This document shows positions 1 through 13,100 of a stretch of 64,000 bases of DNA, one piece after another (position 1 is the first letter of the stretch; every line of letters begins with the position of its first letter). Below the pieces are notes generated by a model. It ran no database searches, was not told the DNA's origin, and saw only the letters and a program-made list of their open reading frames with translations. Origin of the DNA: Zerene cesonia (Eukaryota; Arthropoda; Insecta; Lepidoptera; Pieridae); NCBI RefSeq assembly GCF_012273895.1, contig NC_052104.1:6634001-6698000 (forward strand). Direction: 5' to 3'. A program made the position numbers and the translations under genes.

Positions 1-75
1 CCAAATGTTCATGGGCGGTGGTAGCGCTTACCATCAGGCGACCCACTAGCTCCACTGCCGACGGTGACAAAAAAA
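1..75 (-). repeat. Fragment of an unclassified interspersed repeat (family R)
   Basis: Read on the minus strand it contains GTCGCCTGATGGTAAGCG, a block found in diverged form at 12815-13060, 52285-52490 and 3410-3680. It is probably the 3' end of a LINE-type element and is cut by the window edge. Confidence 0.5.
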
Positions 76-284
76 ATCTGAAAAGAACTACTGTACCATA
101 CTTATCACTTCTTAGGTACAGATCTAATAGGTACTTTTTATATTATTTCAAGTCTGATTGTATTAGTTCCATTTACTCATCTGCAAATGTGAGACAGGGA
201 ATGCGGTAATTGAGGCACTTCATGAATTAAAATAAGGTAAATTGTTATGCGAAAGTATTAATAAGTCACTTAATATGATTCCAG

Positions 285-3200
285 AATGCGGTGAAAGAAA
301 CGAAGTTTCACGTATCGTTGGTGGTACCGAGGCGAGCATCAACGAATTCCCGTGGATGGCAAAACTGACGTACTTCAAACGCTTTTACTGTGGTGGCATG
401 TTGATCAACGATCGATATGTTCTCACTGCTGCTCACTGTGTTAAGGGGTAAACTTTTTATTTAGTATTTTAATTAACAACGTGAAAATAAGCAAAGCTTA
501 ATTTTAGCTTGTAGACGACTGATAATGTCGAAATTATTGGTTCGGGGTATCGCAAGGATGCGTTCTGGACATTATTTTATTTGTTATCTTATGGGATTCT
601 TTATGAACAATACTTTATGTCTACTTTACTTTATCATTGCTGAATATTATACATAATTATGTTTTGTTATTGGTAGACGTCTAATGTTATAAAGGTCGGT
701 GAAAATGTTGCAACTTTCGCCTTATAAACTCGACATCTACTGTCGAATGTTTATTAAATAAATAATATCATAGAATATAGATGTAGTATGTATTATTCGC
801 CACTTATTTATTAAATTATATCTTTATTATGAACTAAAAGTGCAAGTCAGTGAATATAGAGACATTCGACATAGGTATGTTTAAGAATTTCGTTTAAAAC
901 AATGACCTAAAGGACAGCCAAAATACTTTGTTTACCATCATTATTTGGGAAACCAGTTCGTGAATAATATTTTGAGCACGTTGCAAAACAAAAACTTAAA
1001 TTTAGTATCGGAAAGTGCATTCTGGTCTGACATCAATTTGCTTGACCAAGATAAACGTCAATTTGGCGACATGGGGCTCTAATTAAACCCAAGATATGCA
1101 ATAAAACACAACCTTTTCCTTTTAACTTCTGCAATTATATTTTCCTCAACAGCTTTTGTCGAAATAAATAATACTTATTATAATAAGGGAAGGGGGACCA
1201 TTATTTTAACAACGGAATTTCACTTTCTTAACAACCAGATTTTACTTTTAGTGCTCAATTAATTACATTTTTAAGTTAAAGATAAAATCGAAGGTTGACT
1301 ACAATGTTGCGTGTAGATCAAACATTGATATCTCTATTATTTGATCTCTCTAATCTTTATATCTCTGAAGAAGAGCATTTTTAACATTTTCATTATGTGT
1401 GAATCCTATCCTATTTAAAAAGATAGAGAAATTCTAAGCGTCTAATCTGCAAGACTTTTGCCGGTTGCAAGTACTTACATGCGTTGATTTCCATCTTTTG
1501 GAATAGAAGTTTAAATTAAATTAGAAATGAATTATTTTTGATAAGTTTTCTTGACAACCTATCAATAATAATTGTCATATTTATGATGTCAGCAACACCT
1601 AATAAAATTTCCACGAAATTTGTGTTAGAAGTTATAATATAATTAAGGTTAATAGTGGATAATTGACCAAAGTATTTAATTGAAACTTTAACAATTGACA
1701 CACTATATATTAGGGTTAATGATGAATGGCTGGAACGTGTAAAATGTTACATATTATTTTCTTGTGATTGATTTTACGCGAGTATTATACATTCTGGAAA
1801 TTAAAGACTTTGAAACGGATTTTAAACGCGATTTATTCATTATATTATTAACCCGACGTTTCGAACATTTTACAGCGAGCATGGTCACGGGGAGACTGAT
1901 TAATAATATAATGAATAAATCGCGTATATAATCCGTTTAAAAGTCCTTAATTTCTAAAGGTTACATATTATTAATAAATACATGCTACATGATGGTACCA
2001 CCTAGTAGTTTGTATAATTGATAGAAATATTGTTACATCTCTGTATTTAAGTAAAATAGTTACAAGTAAAGGAAAAAGGAAACATCGAATATTTCTTCAA
2101 AACTTCTTATAATCTACAGTTATTTTGTAATAAGAGAGTTTGAAATACATTTGTGTTAATAGTGTGCAATATATATTTATAACTAAATGACGTTTGAATC
2201 AAAGATATAAAAATTTATCGTTGAAAATCACGCAGGTAAACATAAAAATTATTAGGTATTTGTCTCTTGCCCTTTAGTTGTGCGTCATGACTTAATGAAT
2301 GCAATAAATTTTTCAATATTTTAACGACAACATTAACAAGATAAGATGTGGAACTAAATAAGTTTTTATAAACATTCAATAAATGTCTAATGTGCGTCTT
2401 AATTGCAGATGAAATCGTTAATCATTAAAATACGAGTCCGACAACCTGAGAATTGGAAAACAAGCCCAAAATAATATCTTAGTCCGAATTTGTAAATTCA
2501 AATATATAGTATCAGTGCGTTCACCTTAAACCGGCTAAGAGTCAGGCTTCAAAGTATGAGTTCAATATCCTCTATAAATGTCCACTTTGGGAGTGTTTGT
2601 TGAACCTTTTGGTGTTTTTTTGCGGTTTTCACCTTGATTGTTTGATTTGATCACGCAAAATCGTTAGCGATGAACGCACATCATCACATGCTAGTTTAAT
2701 ACAAGATTTACGAGTAGAACTTACCTACATAAATTCAGCAATCACATAAAGATCGAAGATAATACAAATAAAATAAACGTTAACGAAACGGTATCGTGAA
2801 ATAAATAATGTCACGTAAAAACAAATAAATGGTGAAGTTAAGCTAAAAACGATAAAGAAAATCTGCGATACGTTTCTGAATACAATAAGAGAAAGTGTAA
2901 AAGAGGACTTTAATAGTGTACTAGTTCATGGTTGTCTTTAACCCAAAATATTCCGTATAACTTTCGCCCCGTGTCCTCACTAATTTGGTCAGTAATGACA
3001 TAATGAGTTACCTGATGATGCCTCCGTATGATAAAGTTCACTCACGTAACGAGTTAATTAACTGTACTTACAATATGTCATACCTCCTGCCTGATGTGGA
3101 ATAGGTATTAATAATTGATAGGTAATTAAAATTTCGTCAATTCGTATTTAAATGGAATTGGCTTGAATGTTTTATAAATTACTAAGAACCCTTTGACGAT

Positions 3201-6200
3201 GAGCAAAATTTTAATTTTTTTATTAATTTCCTCATAATTCTGGAAAATCGTTTTGTTTTTAATTTCATGTTTGCTTGTTGATATGATATGAAAAGTTACA
3301 TAAAAACTTAGTGGAAAATATTTACAGCATGCATTTTGTACATGTTACAAAATTCACGCAATACTCGCGGACTGTACACAACGCGTGGTTTAATTTTTAT
3401 GTCAGAGCGAATAAATGAGTCGGTGGTTTGCCTGGTGGTAAGCCATCACCAATGCAATGAATTTGCTGAGACAGAGCATGGGCAAACACGATGCTCGCTT
3501 TTGAGGGGAAAAGACAAAATTCGTGACAGAAATAAAGGACTGGACTAGACTCAAAAAACCTCAAATATATGGGCTCCCTTAACAATTAAACGAAACACAG
3601 GAAAATTTATATGCTACTATTTCACTACTATGGGGTTGTGGACTGTGGTACTTTCCCCGGTGCGAGCTTGCTCAATTTGACCGGAATCATGCTGGTTTCC
3701 CACATTTAATAAACAGTTACTAGTAGTTTATACTCATGATTACCTCCTAAATCATACTCCTAATCAACTCATTGATTGAAATAATTTTATTTAATATTAA
3801 CTAACACTCTATTAAGGTTGCAGCTACCGTAGAAGTAGGAGTTTATAAAAATATACTTAAAATATCATTATGTAGATATATAAACTATTGACGTTACAAA
3901 TAGTGAAATATGCAACATAGAACATGTTTAGGTCTTTTTTTTCAACTACACCCGATAAAGTATGTTATTTATTAAGCATTACGGTTGTAATTTCAGGTTC
4001 ATGTGGTTTATGATAAAAGTGACATTTGGGGAACATAATCGCTGCAATACGACTATACGTCCAGAGACAAGATTTGTCATCCGTGTGATCGCAAACAAGT
4101 TCAGTCTAACCAACTTCGACAATGATATAGCGTTACTTCGCCTTAACGAAAGGGTTCCTATGTCCGCTACTATTAAGCCGATTTGCTTGCCGACTAATCC
4201 AGGTATATATTATATTATATTGTCAAAAAGTATTATTAAATAATACGTATCCCTTATTCGTGGACTACAACTAGAACTTTCGTCATAACGGAACAAAGTT
4301 TCTAAGTTGAGTTATGTCAATATTTTTAAAAAGCTATGAGATTTTTTATTTACATACCATTCCTATATATTTGCGATAAGGGATGTATCCAATGAAATGA
4401 TCTGAAATGATGATAAACATGAAAATTATCATTTCTTATCCCAATAGTCAACAAACAAATAATTCAAATACACACACACACACACTTATAATACAATACC
4501 TAAGGAAGATGAGCTGAAGCTTACCGCGGCAACTAAATAGAGAAGAGTTGCAGTTCAACTCAGGATGCAATGGAAACTATTGAACAAGGCCATTGACAGG
4601 GCACATTGAGCAAAAAGCACACACACTGAGTTTAGTGACATTCTATTGCCAAATGAATGAAACAATAAAGTCATATAAATTAATCTCATCCAGTTTAGTG
4701 GGTAAATAAATAAATAATGAATACACACCTCATCGCAAACATGGCATTTGAAATTCAGGATTCAGAAAAGACAACCTTCTTTGTATTATTCCATTCTATA
4801 TAGTGTGTACGAAAATATTTAAAACCATCAACATGATTGTTGTAATCATCTTATTCATTTATCTTACTGTGTATATTACTGATTTATCGATTATTGGAAT
4901 GTTAAATAGCTGGAATAGCTTTAACTCTCGGAACTGAAAAACTTTTAAATGTTAGTTTTATTTCTATCCATAGAGGTAATTTATTACATTATGTCCAATA
5001 GATAACTTATACGTGGGAGTTAAAGCAGTAGCCTCTGGTTGGGGAACTCTCACTGAGGAGGGCAAGGTGTCATGTACTCTGCAAGAAGTGGAAGTTCCTG
5101 TGATAAGTAACCAGGATTGCAAGAATACCAAGTACACTTCCAGTATGATAACAGATAATATGCTGTGTGCTGGATACCCTAGAACTGGGCAAAAGGATTC
5201 CTGTCAGGTGAGAAATCTTTGTAATGGTAATATTTCTTTTAGCACGTTGATATCCTAATTCGGAGCGCCAGTCACTTTCAAGTGCAAAACTCTTTTTGAA
5301 CATGTTGACATAATAGCAATTGGTTCTGTTAATATGTTTTTAAGATAAAATATTGTGATTTTACAGGTGGATATAAATCATGTCCTTAAAATCATGGTGT
5401 TTAAAAACCCTACATTAGCAGCAAATATAAAATTACTTGCAACATCACTTGTATTATGAGTCTTTATGATCAGATTATAAAATTGCTCGACGATTAATAG
5501 AAACATTATTTAATTATTGCCTTTTAAACGGAATCATTTTATGCCTTACTTTTGAAGCAATCAAGTCATATAGAAAGCCCTCTAACCTAATCATTTTCAG
5601 GGAGACAGCGGTGGACCTCTCATCACAGAAAGGAAGAATGACAAACGCTACGAGCTTATAGGTAGGTATTTTTATATCAAACACAAACAAATACGCCTTT
5701 CACTTATATCCAGTTGAATGCCGTGTTTTATGTAGGTGTTAAGTGCATAAACATTTCAACTTTAACTACTTAAGTGTGTTTATACTAAAACATCTTTGTT
5801 AGTTTGATGTTATAATATGCCTTTGCGAATAAGGTACGTAAATATGAAATGCTAGTTGATCGTATTTTTTATGATGATAAATCTTAGATTTACAGCTGTA
5901 CTTATAGGATGATGCCCGTGTATCTTTAATTCTTTAACGTACAGACATGTATCTGCAAATACTTCAACATTACTAGCAAAATTATATAGAAGGGATCGCA
6001 AACTGCCTGTCACCTAATCTGGTTTAATTGAATTCAATAATTACACTTGGGTAAAATTACTGGCTGGAACTAAATCGCAGGCGCGATGTTTTAACCGCTA
6101 TCTTTGAAATTAGGAACTTTAGTGAATGGTAAAGTTCATTTATAAAGTTTTTTTTTTTGAGTAATTTTGCTAATTTCCTTTTGTACGAATATAATTTAAT

Positions 6201-6484
6201 AAAATATCAAATAGTTCTTAAGGGTGAAAGTTGAGATTTTTTATATATTTTCGTCTCGCTCTCCCCCTTTGGCAAATTCAATTCAAATTTTCAAAGTTCA
6301 AAAAAACATGTGTAATAGATATTAATTTTCTTTAGATAAATAGTTAAATTTTTGTATTCTAGGTGTCGTATCTTGGGGTAATGGCTGTGCTAGGGTTGGC
6401 TATCCAGGAGTATACACCAGAGTCACCAACTACTTGGACTGGATTAAAGAAAACACAAAAGATGGCTGCTATTGCTCCGAATAA
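285..6484 (+). CDS. Trypsin-like serine protease, copy 1 (5' end missing from window)
   Basis: Coding exons 285-447, 3997-4202, 5002-5207, 5601-5661, 6363-6484, with splice phases identical to copies 2 and 3. The visible part gives 251 complete residues and a stop. Seen: CGERN, activation cleavage at SR|IVGG, catalytic His in LTAAHC (codon 434-436), Asp in NDIALL, Ser in CQGDSGGP, and Asp189 (KDSCQ), which predicts cleavage after Arg/Lys. The end is DGCYCSE. The extra loop cysteine (EHNRCN) is shared with copies 2 and 3. The signal peptide and pro-region exons, two in the siblings, are not found in positions 1-284, so they probably lie upstream of the window. The 3.5-kb first intron holds repeats, including a MITE. 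From memory the catalytic domain resembles Drosophila CG4386/CG18735-type proteases; orthology is not tested. Extracellular endopeptidase; substrate unknown. Confidence 0.9.
1797..1955. repeat. Fold-back MITE-like element
   Basis: Left arm 1797-1851 and right arm 1910-1955 are imperfect inverted repeats (both contain GCGATTTATTCATTATATTA or its complement) around a core with CCCGACGTTTCGAAC and AGCGAGCATGGTCACGG. Homology extends outward to about 1746 when compared with the copy at 7151. It lies in intron 1 of protease copy 1. Confidence 0.7.
3410..3680 (+). repeat. Diverged family R interspersed repeat
   Basis: Carries GTGGTTTGCCTGGTGGTAAGC and further blocks in the same order as the copy near 12.8 kb. 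Degraded, with no coding capacity; in intron 1 of protease copy 1. Confidence 0.4.
4470..4485. repeat. (AC)n microsatellite
   Basis: Eight AC units in an intron of protease copy 1. Confidence 0.9.
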
Positions 6485-7150
6485 TACTCCTTCGCCATTC
6501 ATTCCATATTTATTTTATTTATCGAAATTAATATTATTTAAGCATAAACGGGGTCAGTAAATATATTTTGACTCTAGTTACGCCATAATATTTATTGACA
6601 TTGTGATATGAGTTTTTATGGTATTTATATGAGGCAAAATAATTATTACAAAACGTAATATTACGTACTGAAACACAAGAATATTTACGAATTAATAAAA
6701 TATTATGGTTAATACTTATGAATATATATTTGCTCATTCGCTTAATCTCAAATATATAAGAACTACAAAGCGGAAAAAAATAGTATGACATTTCTTTTTA
6801 CTTTTAATTATGACATACACTATTGCATTTTAAGTAACCAAAAATTTATCATTTACTTAACGTATGTAATTATTTAGGTGTATACATTGCCATAATATAT
6901 AAATTAAGTCATAGATTATTTTGTAATTATTTTTTAATAAATAAAAAATGATCTCCAGTGTGGTTTTATTTCTGGACTTAAAGTCTAAGCTTAAATCTTT
7001 AAAACTACGCAACAGATTTTGATGAGGTCTTTTTTCATAGATAGACTGTTTCAAGAGGAAGGTTTATGTGTACATAAACTACTCCGAATTTAACGCGTGC
7101 GTAGCCGCGGGCAAAAGCTAGCTTCTTCCTCTTGAATCACTCTGTCTTTT

Positions 7151-7353
7151 AGAAATTAATAACTTTTTAACGGATTTTAAACGCAATTTTAAAGCGAGCG
7201 TGGTTACGGGGAGTCTCCCAGTGACCACGCTCGCTGTGAAGTGTTCGAAACGTCGGGTTAGTAATACAATGAATAAATCGCGGTTAATATCCGTTAAAAA
7301 GTCTTTAATTTCTAAATGTGTAATACTCGCGTAAAATCAAACACAAGAAAATA
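7151..7353. repeat. Fold-back MITE-like element, second copy
   Basis: Same family as 1797-1955. The core has an internal hairpin formed by AGCGAGCGTGG and CCACGCTCGCT around a GGGGAGTCTCCC loop, then CGAAACGTCGGG. The right flank to 7353 matches the left flank of the first copy in inverted orientation. Confidence 0.7.
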
Positions 7354-7627
7354 CTATCACTCTATCTTAAAAAAAAGTCCATCAAAACCCGTTGTGCAGT
7401 TTAAAAGATTTAATCATACATAGAGACCTAGGGACTGAGAAAGTGACTTTTTTATACTATGTAGTGATATATCAGCTTTCTTGTCTCGGTTTCCTTCACG
7501 TGGACTAAAACGTATTTGCCATTTTTTCCCTCGGTTACATGTATTGATTAGCCCTCCTTAAAAATCAAATGTAGCCTATAAGTTGAACCTTATGTTAACC
7601 AGCCATTGTTTTGGGGTCTATAATTCA

Positions 7628-7935
7628 TCATCATCATCAGCCCATATATGTTCCCACTGCTGGGACACAGGCCTCCTATGAGGGTTCAGGCCATAATCCA
7701 CCACGCTGGACAAGTGCGGGTTGGCAGATTTCACATGTCGTCGAACTTTTGATTCTTGAACATGCCGGTTTCCTCACGATGTTTTCCTTCACCGTTTTAA
7801 GCAGCGGTGATGTTATCCACATGTGCAGATAAATTGAAAAATCAATTTATTTCCTGCACGCTCGATCGGTCTCGAACCCCGACTTATCGATTTTGAAGTC
7901 CGAGGTTCTCACCACTGAGCCACCACTGCTTTTTA
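7628..7935 (-). repeat. tRNA-derived SINE, full length
   Basis: On the minus strand it starts with AGCAGTGGTGGCTCAGTGGT (pol III A box in a tRNA-like head) and has a B box, GGGTTCGAGACC. The body runs to a (TGA)n-type tail seen as catcatcatcat at 7627-7638. A second, 5'-truncated copy lies at 23785-24045. Confidence 0.8.
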
Positions 7936-8319
7936 TATAATCTATCTTTCTCTTTAATTGTATCGTAATTATTCATTTTCAAAATATAATAGCGGATTTT
8001 CTTACACAACGGTGGGAATTTATTATTTGGTTACTGCCAACTTATAAAATAAATTGACTGACTGTTTAAGTTATAACTGAAAAAATATTGTTCCACTTCT
8101 CTGTTTATTTTCATGATATTAATAATATCACGTACTGAATGTCATTAAACTTAAACATGGCATAGCTAACGGAATATTTAATGCAGATTCCAGAAAGAAG
8201 AGACTTTTAAGATTATTCCATAGTAATTTCATAGTCGTCTTTTCCGTACTTGAGAAATGATGTCCAAATCTTTTATTTACTTTTTATTACGAATGGCATT
8301 TCTCCAGCTATAACCGTAC

Positions 8320-8465
8320 TACGGTTGTACCACCACGCATATAGCCTTTATATACAGCATATAGTCTCAGGGATCACGTATATATCCAGCAGTGAAAGGA
8401 TGTTTAAAAATGGTCCCATAATTCAGTAGTCCAAACTCTTCAGCTATATATTGTTAGAATAGATA
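8320..8465 (+). repeat. Unclassified repeat shared with 17690-17850
   Basis: Shares scattered blocks in order (AGCATATAG, AATCGGTCC-like, CAAACTCTTCA) with the segment in intron 4 of protease copy 3. Probably a decayed transposable element. Confidence 0.35.
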
Positions 8466-9149
8466 TATAGATTTTTAACACCCCTGTTAATAAAATATGA
8501 GCAAATTAACACTGTGGTTTCCTTTTTATTTACAAATCTCACTCTGAGTGATAGAAATTGTATATAATTATGTTAAAAAAGCATTTTACAAAGGTTGGTT
8601 TTCGTTATATTAGTCTTCAGATTTAAAACATATATCCCAAACTTCGTAAGTCTTTCATAACTTTATTTTTTTATGTATGTTTGAGTCCGTTTAAACTCAT
8701 AAGCTATAATTGGGATTAAGATAATTTTTAGTTGTGCTGGGTATGCTCCAACTTAGGAATTTGAGCAAATTTCATATAACTTCTTCAGAATGAGTCGTAA
8801 GTCGAATTCCACCATGGGACACGTCCCGTGATGGTTTTTTTATGCTTAATATTTTTATTTTAATACTATTATATAATCTTTTGTTTATAAATTTTAAAAT
8901 GAAGTATATATTGCTGGACAAAAGTACAATAAAATTATTTAAATAGAAAGGTGTTAAGCAGATAGTTTCTGCAGTAATTTATACACAGATACCGGTCTAG
9001 CGTCTCATAAGTACCGTTATATTAACAAGTCTATAGTTTGTATGCGACACACAATGCCTACATTGTCATATTTAGGGTATTAATATTTAGAGCTTTTTCA
9101 ATATTAATATACAACATATTTATAACTCATCGATAGGATTTATAGGACC

Positions 9150-9500
9150 TTTTTTAATATTGAACACGACACCCATGGCTCCCAGAGCAGAAGCCGTGGC
9201 TTATGTCGGATTCCTACCGACTAAAACTGTTTTTGACGGGACTAAGGGGACACATTGTCTTGTACCCCGTGTCCCGCTCACCAGTTGCCCATTACCAGGT
9301 CCTCCGCTTAGTATCCAGCCCGAAGCGCTGCACGCTGAAATACAAGCTTACGCCGTCCGTTCGCCCCCGATGGAATTTTATCCGCTCCACCATTAATGTT
9401 CACCAAACCCCTGACCCGAACGCCATCCGGACGGAGGGCGCACGTCAAAAGGCACTAGGAAACATCGACTTTATTATACTGATCGAAGCCGAAACATGAG
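9150..9500 (+). other. GC-richer block, possible decayed element
   Basis: Clearly higher GC than its surroundings, with two overlapping short open frames of 78 and 98 codons in different frames. I see no recognisable domain, splice signals or promoter. It most likely comes from a transposable element. Confidence 0.3.
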
Positions 9501-10105
9501 GTAGACGCGGCGCTTATTACAATAATTATTGCTCTTTATGTTCCATGTTTAATTGTTACATATAATGTTAAAACCACAAACACATAGTAAATAGATATAA
9601 TGCTTTTAAACTTAATACTCACGTGCCTGAGACATATTTGAGGCATGATTCATGAATATGTAAAGGATCTGTGTTCGAATTCAAAGTCGCTCTTTTACTG
9701 AGAGGTATAGAGCATAAATTAGTCTTAATAATGAAACATGAGGTCAACGATCCACGCGGTCATTGCCAAATAAATACACCTTTACTTCGTCCAATAGGCA
9801 ACTAAAATGTCGCTCCCAAAAGCTGCCCCAAAGCTTAACGCTGAACTCGGTTATCTTTTGCTTGTAACAATACGGACGTTATAAAATCGAGTTTAAAATG
9901 CTTTAAGATTGTGTTCGGAGTGGCAATAACTTTCGTGTTTTAGTATTCGGCTACATTTTAGGGTGCCCAATATTCATAAGTACATCGGTTTGGAAGTTTT
10001 GAGTTAGTGTATCAATAACAGTGAACCCAGCGCTTGTATGATTTTTGTATGTTTTTATGGTCATTACATAAATAAATTAGCATTGTGTGTAACTCGAATG
10101 GTGCA

Positions 10106-13100
10106 ATGATGTGGTTGAGTGCTTTCTTAGTTTTGTGTGCACTTGTCAGTAGCGGAAAAACGTTTAGTAAGGTAGTTTTTGAATTATCTTCTTACGTATA
10201 TACAAATAAGGCATAGAAGTCCTAAAATTAATGCATTGTGAAATACAATTATTAAACTTATGTAATTAGTCTTGTTATTTTTTAATCATATAAATTTTAT
10301 TTAGGAGGCCTTTAGAGTTAACGATGATACGAAAATCTATGATCGACTAGCTGAAAAACAGCTTCCGCCATGCAAGGATTGCAGTAAGTAGTTCAGATTT
10401 ATTGTATTTTAATAATATTATGACTTCTTTTTATGTTTATACATAAATCCCTCGTGATATCACAGTTTAAAGACTTCGAAACTTTAAATGATGAAAAAAT
10501 TATTAGATTCAGATATTTTTAATCCTATGGGTATAAGGTTTTCGTTAATTGTAAAAATTCGTAACCCATCTCTACTCAAATGGGACTATATATTTTTCTT
10601 ACGAAAATTTGATCGAAATATTTTTTCTTATCACGAAATGTGATGTAGTTGCTAGATAGTGCTTATGTTAATCGCTCATTTGATCAAACGTAAGTCAATA
10701 TTAATAAGGAAAGAATTAATTTAATATCTACAAATGAATAAGGTTGTGGAGAACGAAATGAAGAGCCGCGCGTGGTTGGAGGTACTGGATCCAGCGTGAA
10801 TGCCTTCCCTTGGATAGCCCGACTTATTTACCACAATTCCTTTGGCTGCGGAGCGTCTCTTATCAATGATAGATATGTGGTATCAGCTGCACATTGTGTG
10901 AAGGGGTAAGGAGTTTTGGTGTTGTACTAAACCTGATTCAAAACTTCTTCCTTGGAAATTTTTTGATCTTGAATTGTATGACCTATTAAAAATTCATGTA
11001 ACGATCAGTTCACACAGTTTTTTTCTATATAGAATATGCTTTACATAATAGATAAGTTATTTCATATCTGTGTTACTGTTCCGTTATTTCTCAAAATATA
11101 TTTCCAGTTCGTAATCAAATTCAATGAGGACAACAGTTCTTATTTACGTCGTTAAGTATGTGGTACCATGGAAGGGAGCCGTTTCTTTTTATTAAGCTAG
11201 TTTTGAAAATTAAAAATCCTTGTAAATTGTATACATTTTCAGCTTTATGTGGTTCTTGTTCCGGGTCAAGTTCGGCGAGCACAACAGATGTAATATAAAA
11301 ACAATGCCTGAAATGCGATACGTCGTTAAGATAATTGCTCACAACTTCACACTTACCGAACTGTCGAATGATATAACTCTGCTGAGGTTGAGTGAGCCTG
11401 TGGAGTACACGCACGCTATCAGGCCTGTCTGCATACCGCCTATGGAAAGTGAGTGGACAATTGTACGGATTACGTACACGCTTCTATTTCACCAATGTGA
11501 CATTGTTTGCAAAACACTATTCTGTCGCAAAGCTTGTAATTAAGAATACAAAGTTTATTATTTTCAAGAGACAAAAACAGAAGATAATAGACAGAAGACA
11601 GACAGATAATAGGTTTTTTATTTCATGCTATTCGAGGCCACAGATTCTATTTTCGGAAGTTTTTCTAATCAATTGTATAAAACAAAATATATACGGAGAC
11701 CATTAGGAACAAGAAATTTATTACCTTAATCTATGGTTACGGAAGTAACTCTGTCTATCTGTCTGCCTCTTCTTCACGTCTAAATCACTGAACCGATTTG
11801 GAAGAAATTTCGCGCAAAGATAGACTGAGTCACGAGAAAGGACATAGAATTATAGTAGAAAAGAAATAAAATATTTGCATAAAATTAGGTTTTCAATTAA
11901 TTATTTTGTGTGTTATCCGTGTAAGATATCTGAATAAAAAAATGTCTGTTTTGTCCTGCTTAAAATGCACACATGATATCTTTGACAATAATATAAGTAA
12001 TAATGTTACTTGATCTCTTGTAAACACGTTTTAAGGATCAATCGTCAAAATGCAAATTTACAACTTAACAAAGTACCTACATCGAACATCTACCTAAGTA
12101 TAAAAATCATGTGCGTAATTCACAAGCACGTTAATTTCCCTTTCGAGATATCCAAAGGAAAATATGGAATCAGTTTTTTATCCGTCTGCCTGTTTGTCAA
12201 GACCCTTTTTCTCGTGATCAATCAGAAATTATTCAAACTTCTAAAGATACGGCCGTTTATATTGCAAATTTTTTACCCTCGCTAGGAAAGAAAACAAGAG
12301 TACTATCAAAAAAATCTTGAACGAATTTTAATTATTTAATAAATAATAATTAATAATTTAATTTTAATAATTTAATAATTTAATAAATTTAATTTTTTTA
12401 AATTTTACAACACAGATAAAAGAAAATTGCGAAAAGCAAACATTTCTAGAAATATCATGTCATTATGTGCGCACCTAGGTGCGCGAGACCGGCTCGTATC
12501 TGGGCGATTTTTTTTTATTTTTACCCAAGCATATTTTTATCGCTATTTCAAATAATGTTATGTTAATCAAGTTTTTTATTTCATAGTATTTCTCTTATAA
12601 ATATTTGCCTCATACATAACTTACAGTTATTATGTAAAATCATAAACTTTAAACAATGTTCAATAGTTATAAATCGTAACATTTAAATGATATAAGTATT
12701 GTAAACTAGCAGTTCTTATCCGTTTTTTGTGCGTTAATGGTGCTTTAGCTTACACGATTAAAAATCCAAAAAGTCAAAAATATCCTTAGCCTTTACTTTA
12801 GCATGTAATAGCGCATATGTAATAGCGGGCAACTGAGCTGGTAGTTCACATGCTGGTAAGCGAAGCCTACCGTTCATGAACTTTTGTAGAGATAAGGCCG
12901 CTGCAAACGACGACGCTTCACGACGGGAGTAAAGATATGCTAGGAATAGTGGGGAAAGAGATGTGGACCTCCGGCTCCCCTACTCACCCCACGAAACACC
13001 GAAGCGCAGTAATATGCTACCATTTCACGCCACTTCTTTCTGTATTACTGTGTACAATCCTCTTGAGGTCAATGACATATTATAGCTTTTATGACTTTTA

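Larger units (their letters stand above)
6485..10105. other. Intergenic region between protease copies 1 and 2
   Basis: Holds a poly(A) signal (6694), a MITE copy (7151-7353), a full-length SINE (7628-7935), a diverged repeat at about 8320-8465 and a GC-richer block at about 9150-9500. No gene was found. Confidence 0.7.

Noticed and set aside
7611..7832. 73-codon open frame starting before a run of His codons
   Set aside because: It is the SINE at 7628-7935 read in the wrong sense; the His run is its microsatellite tail. The similar frame at 23776-23988 is the second SINE copy.
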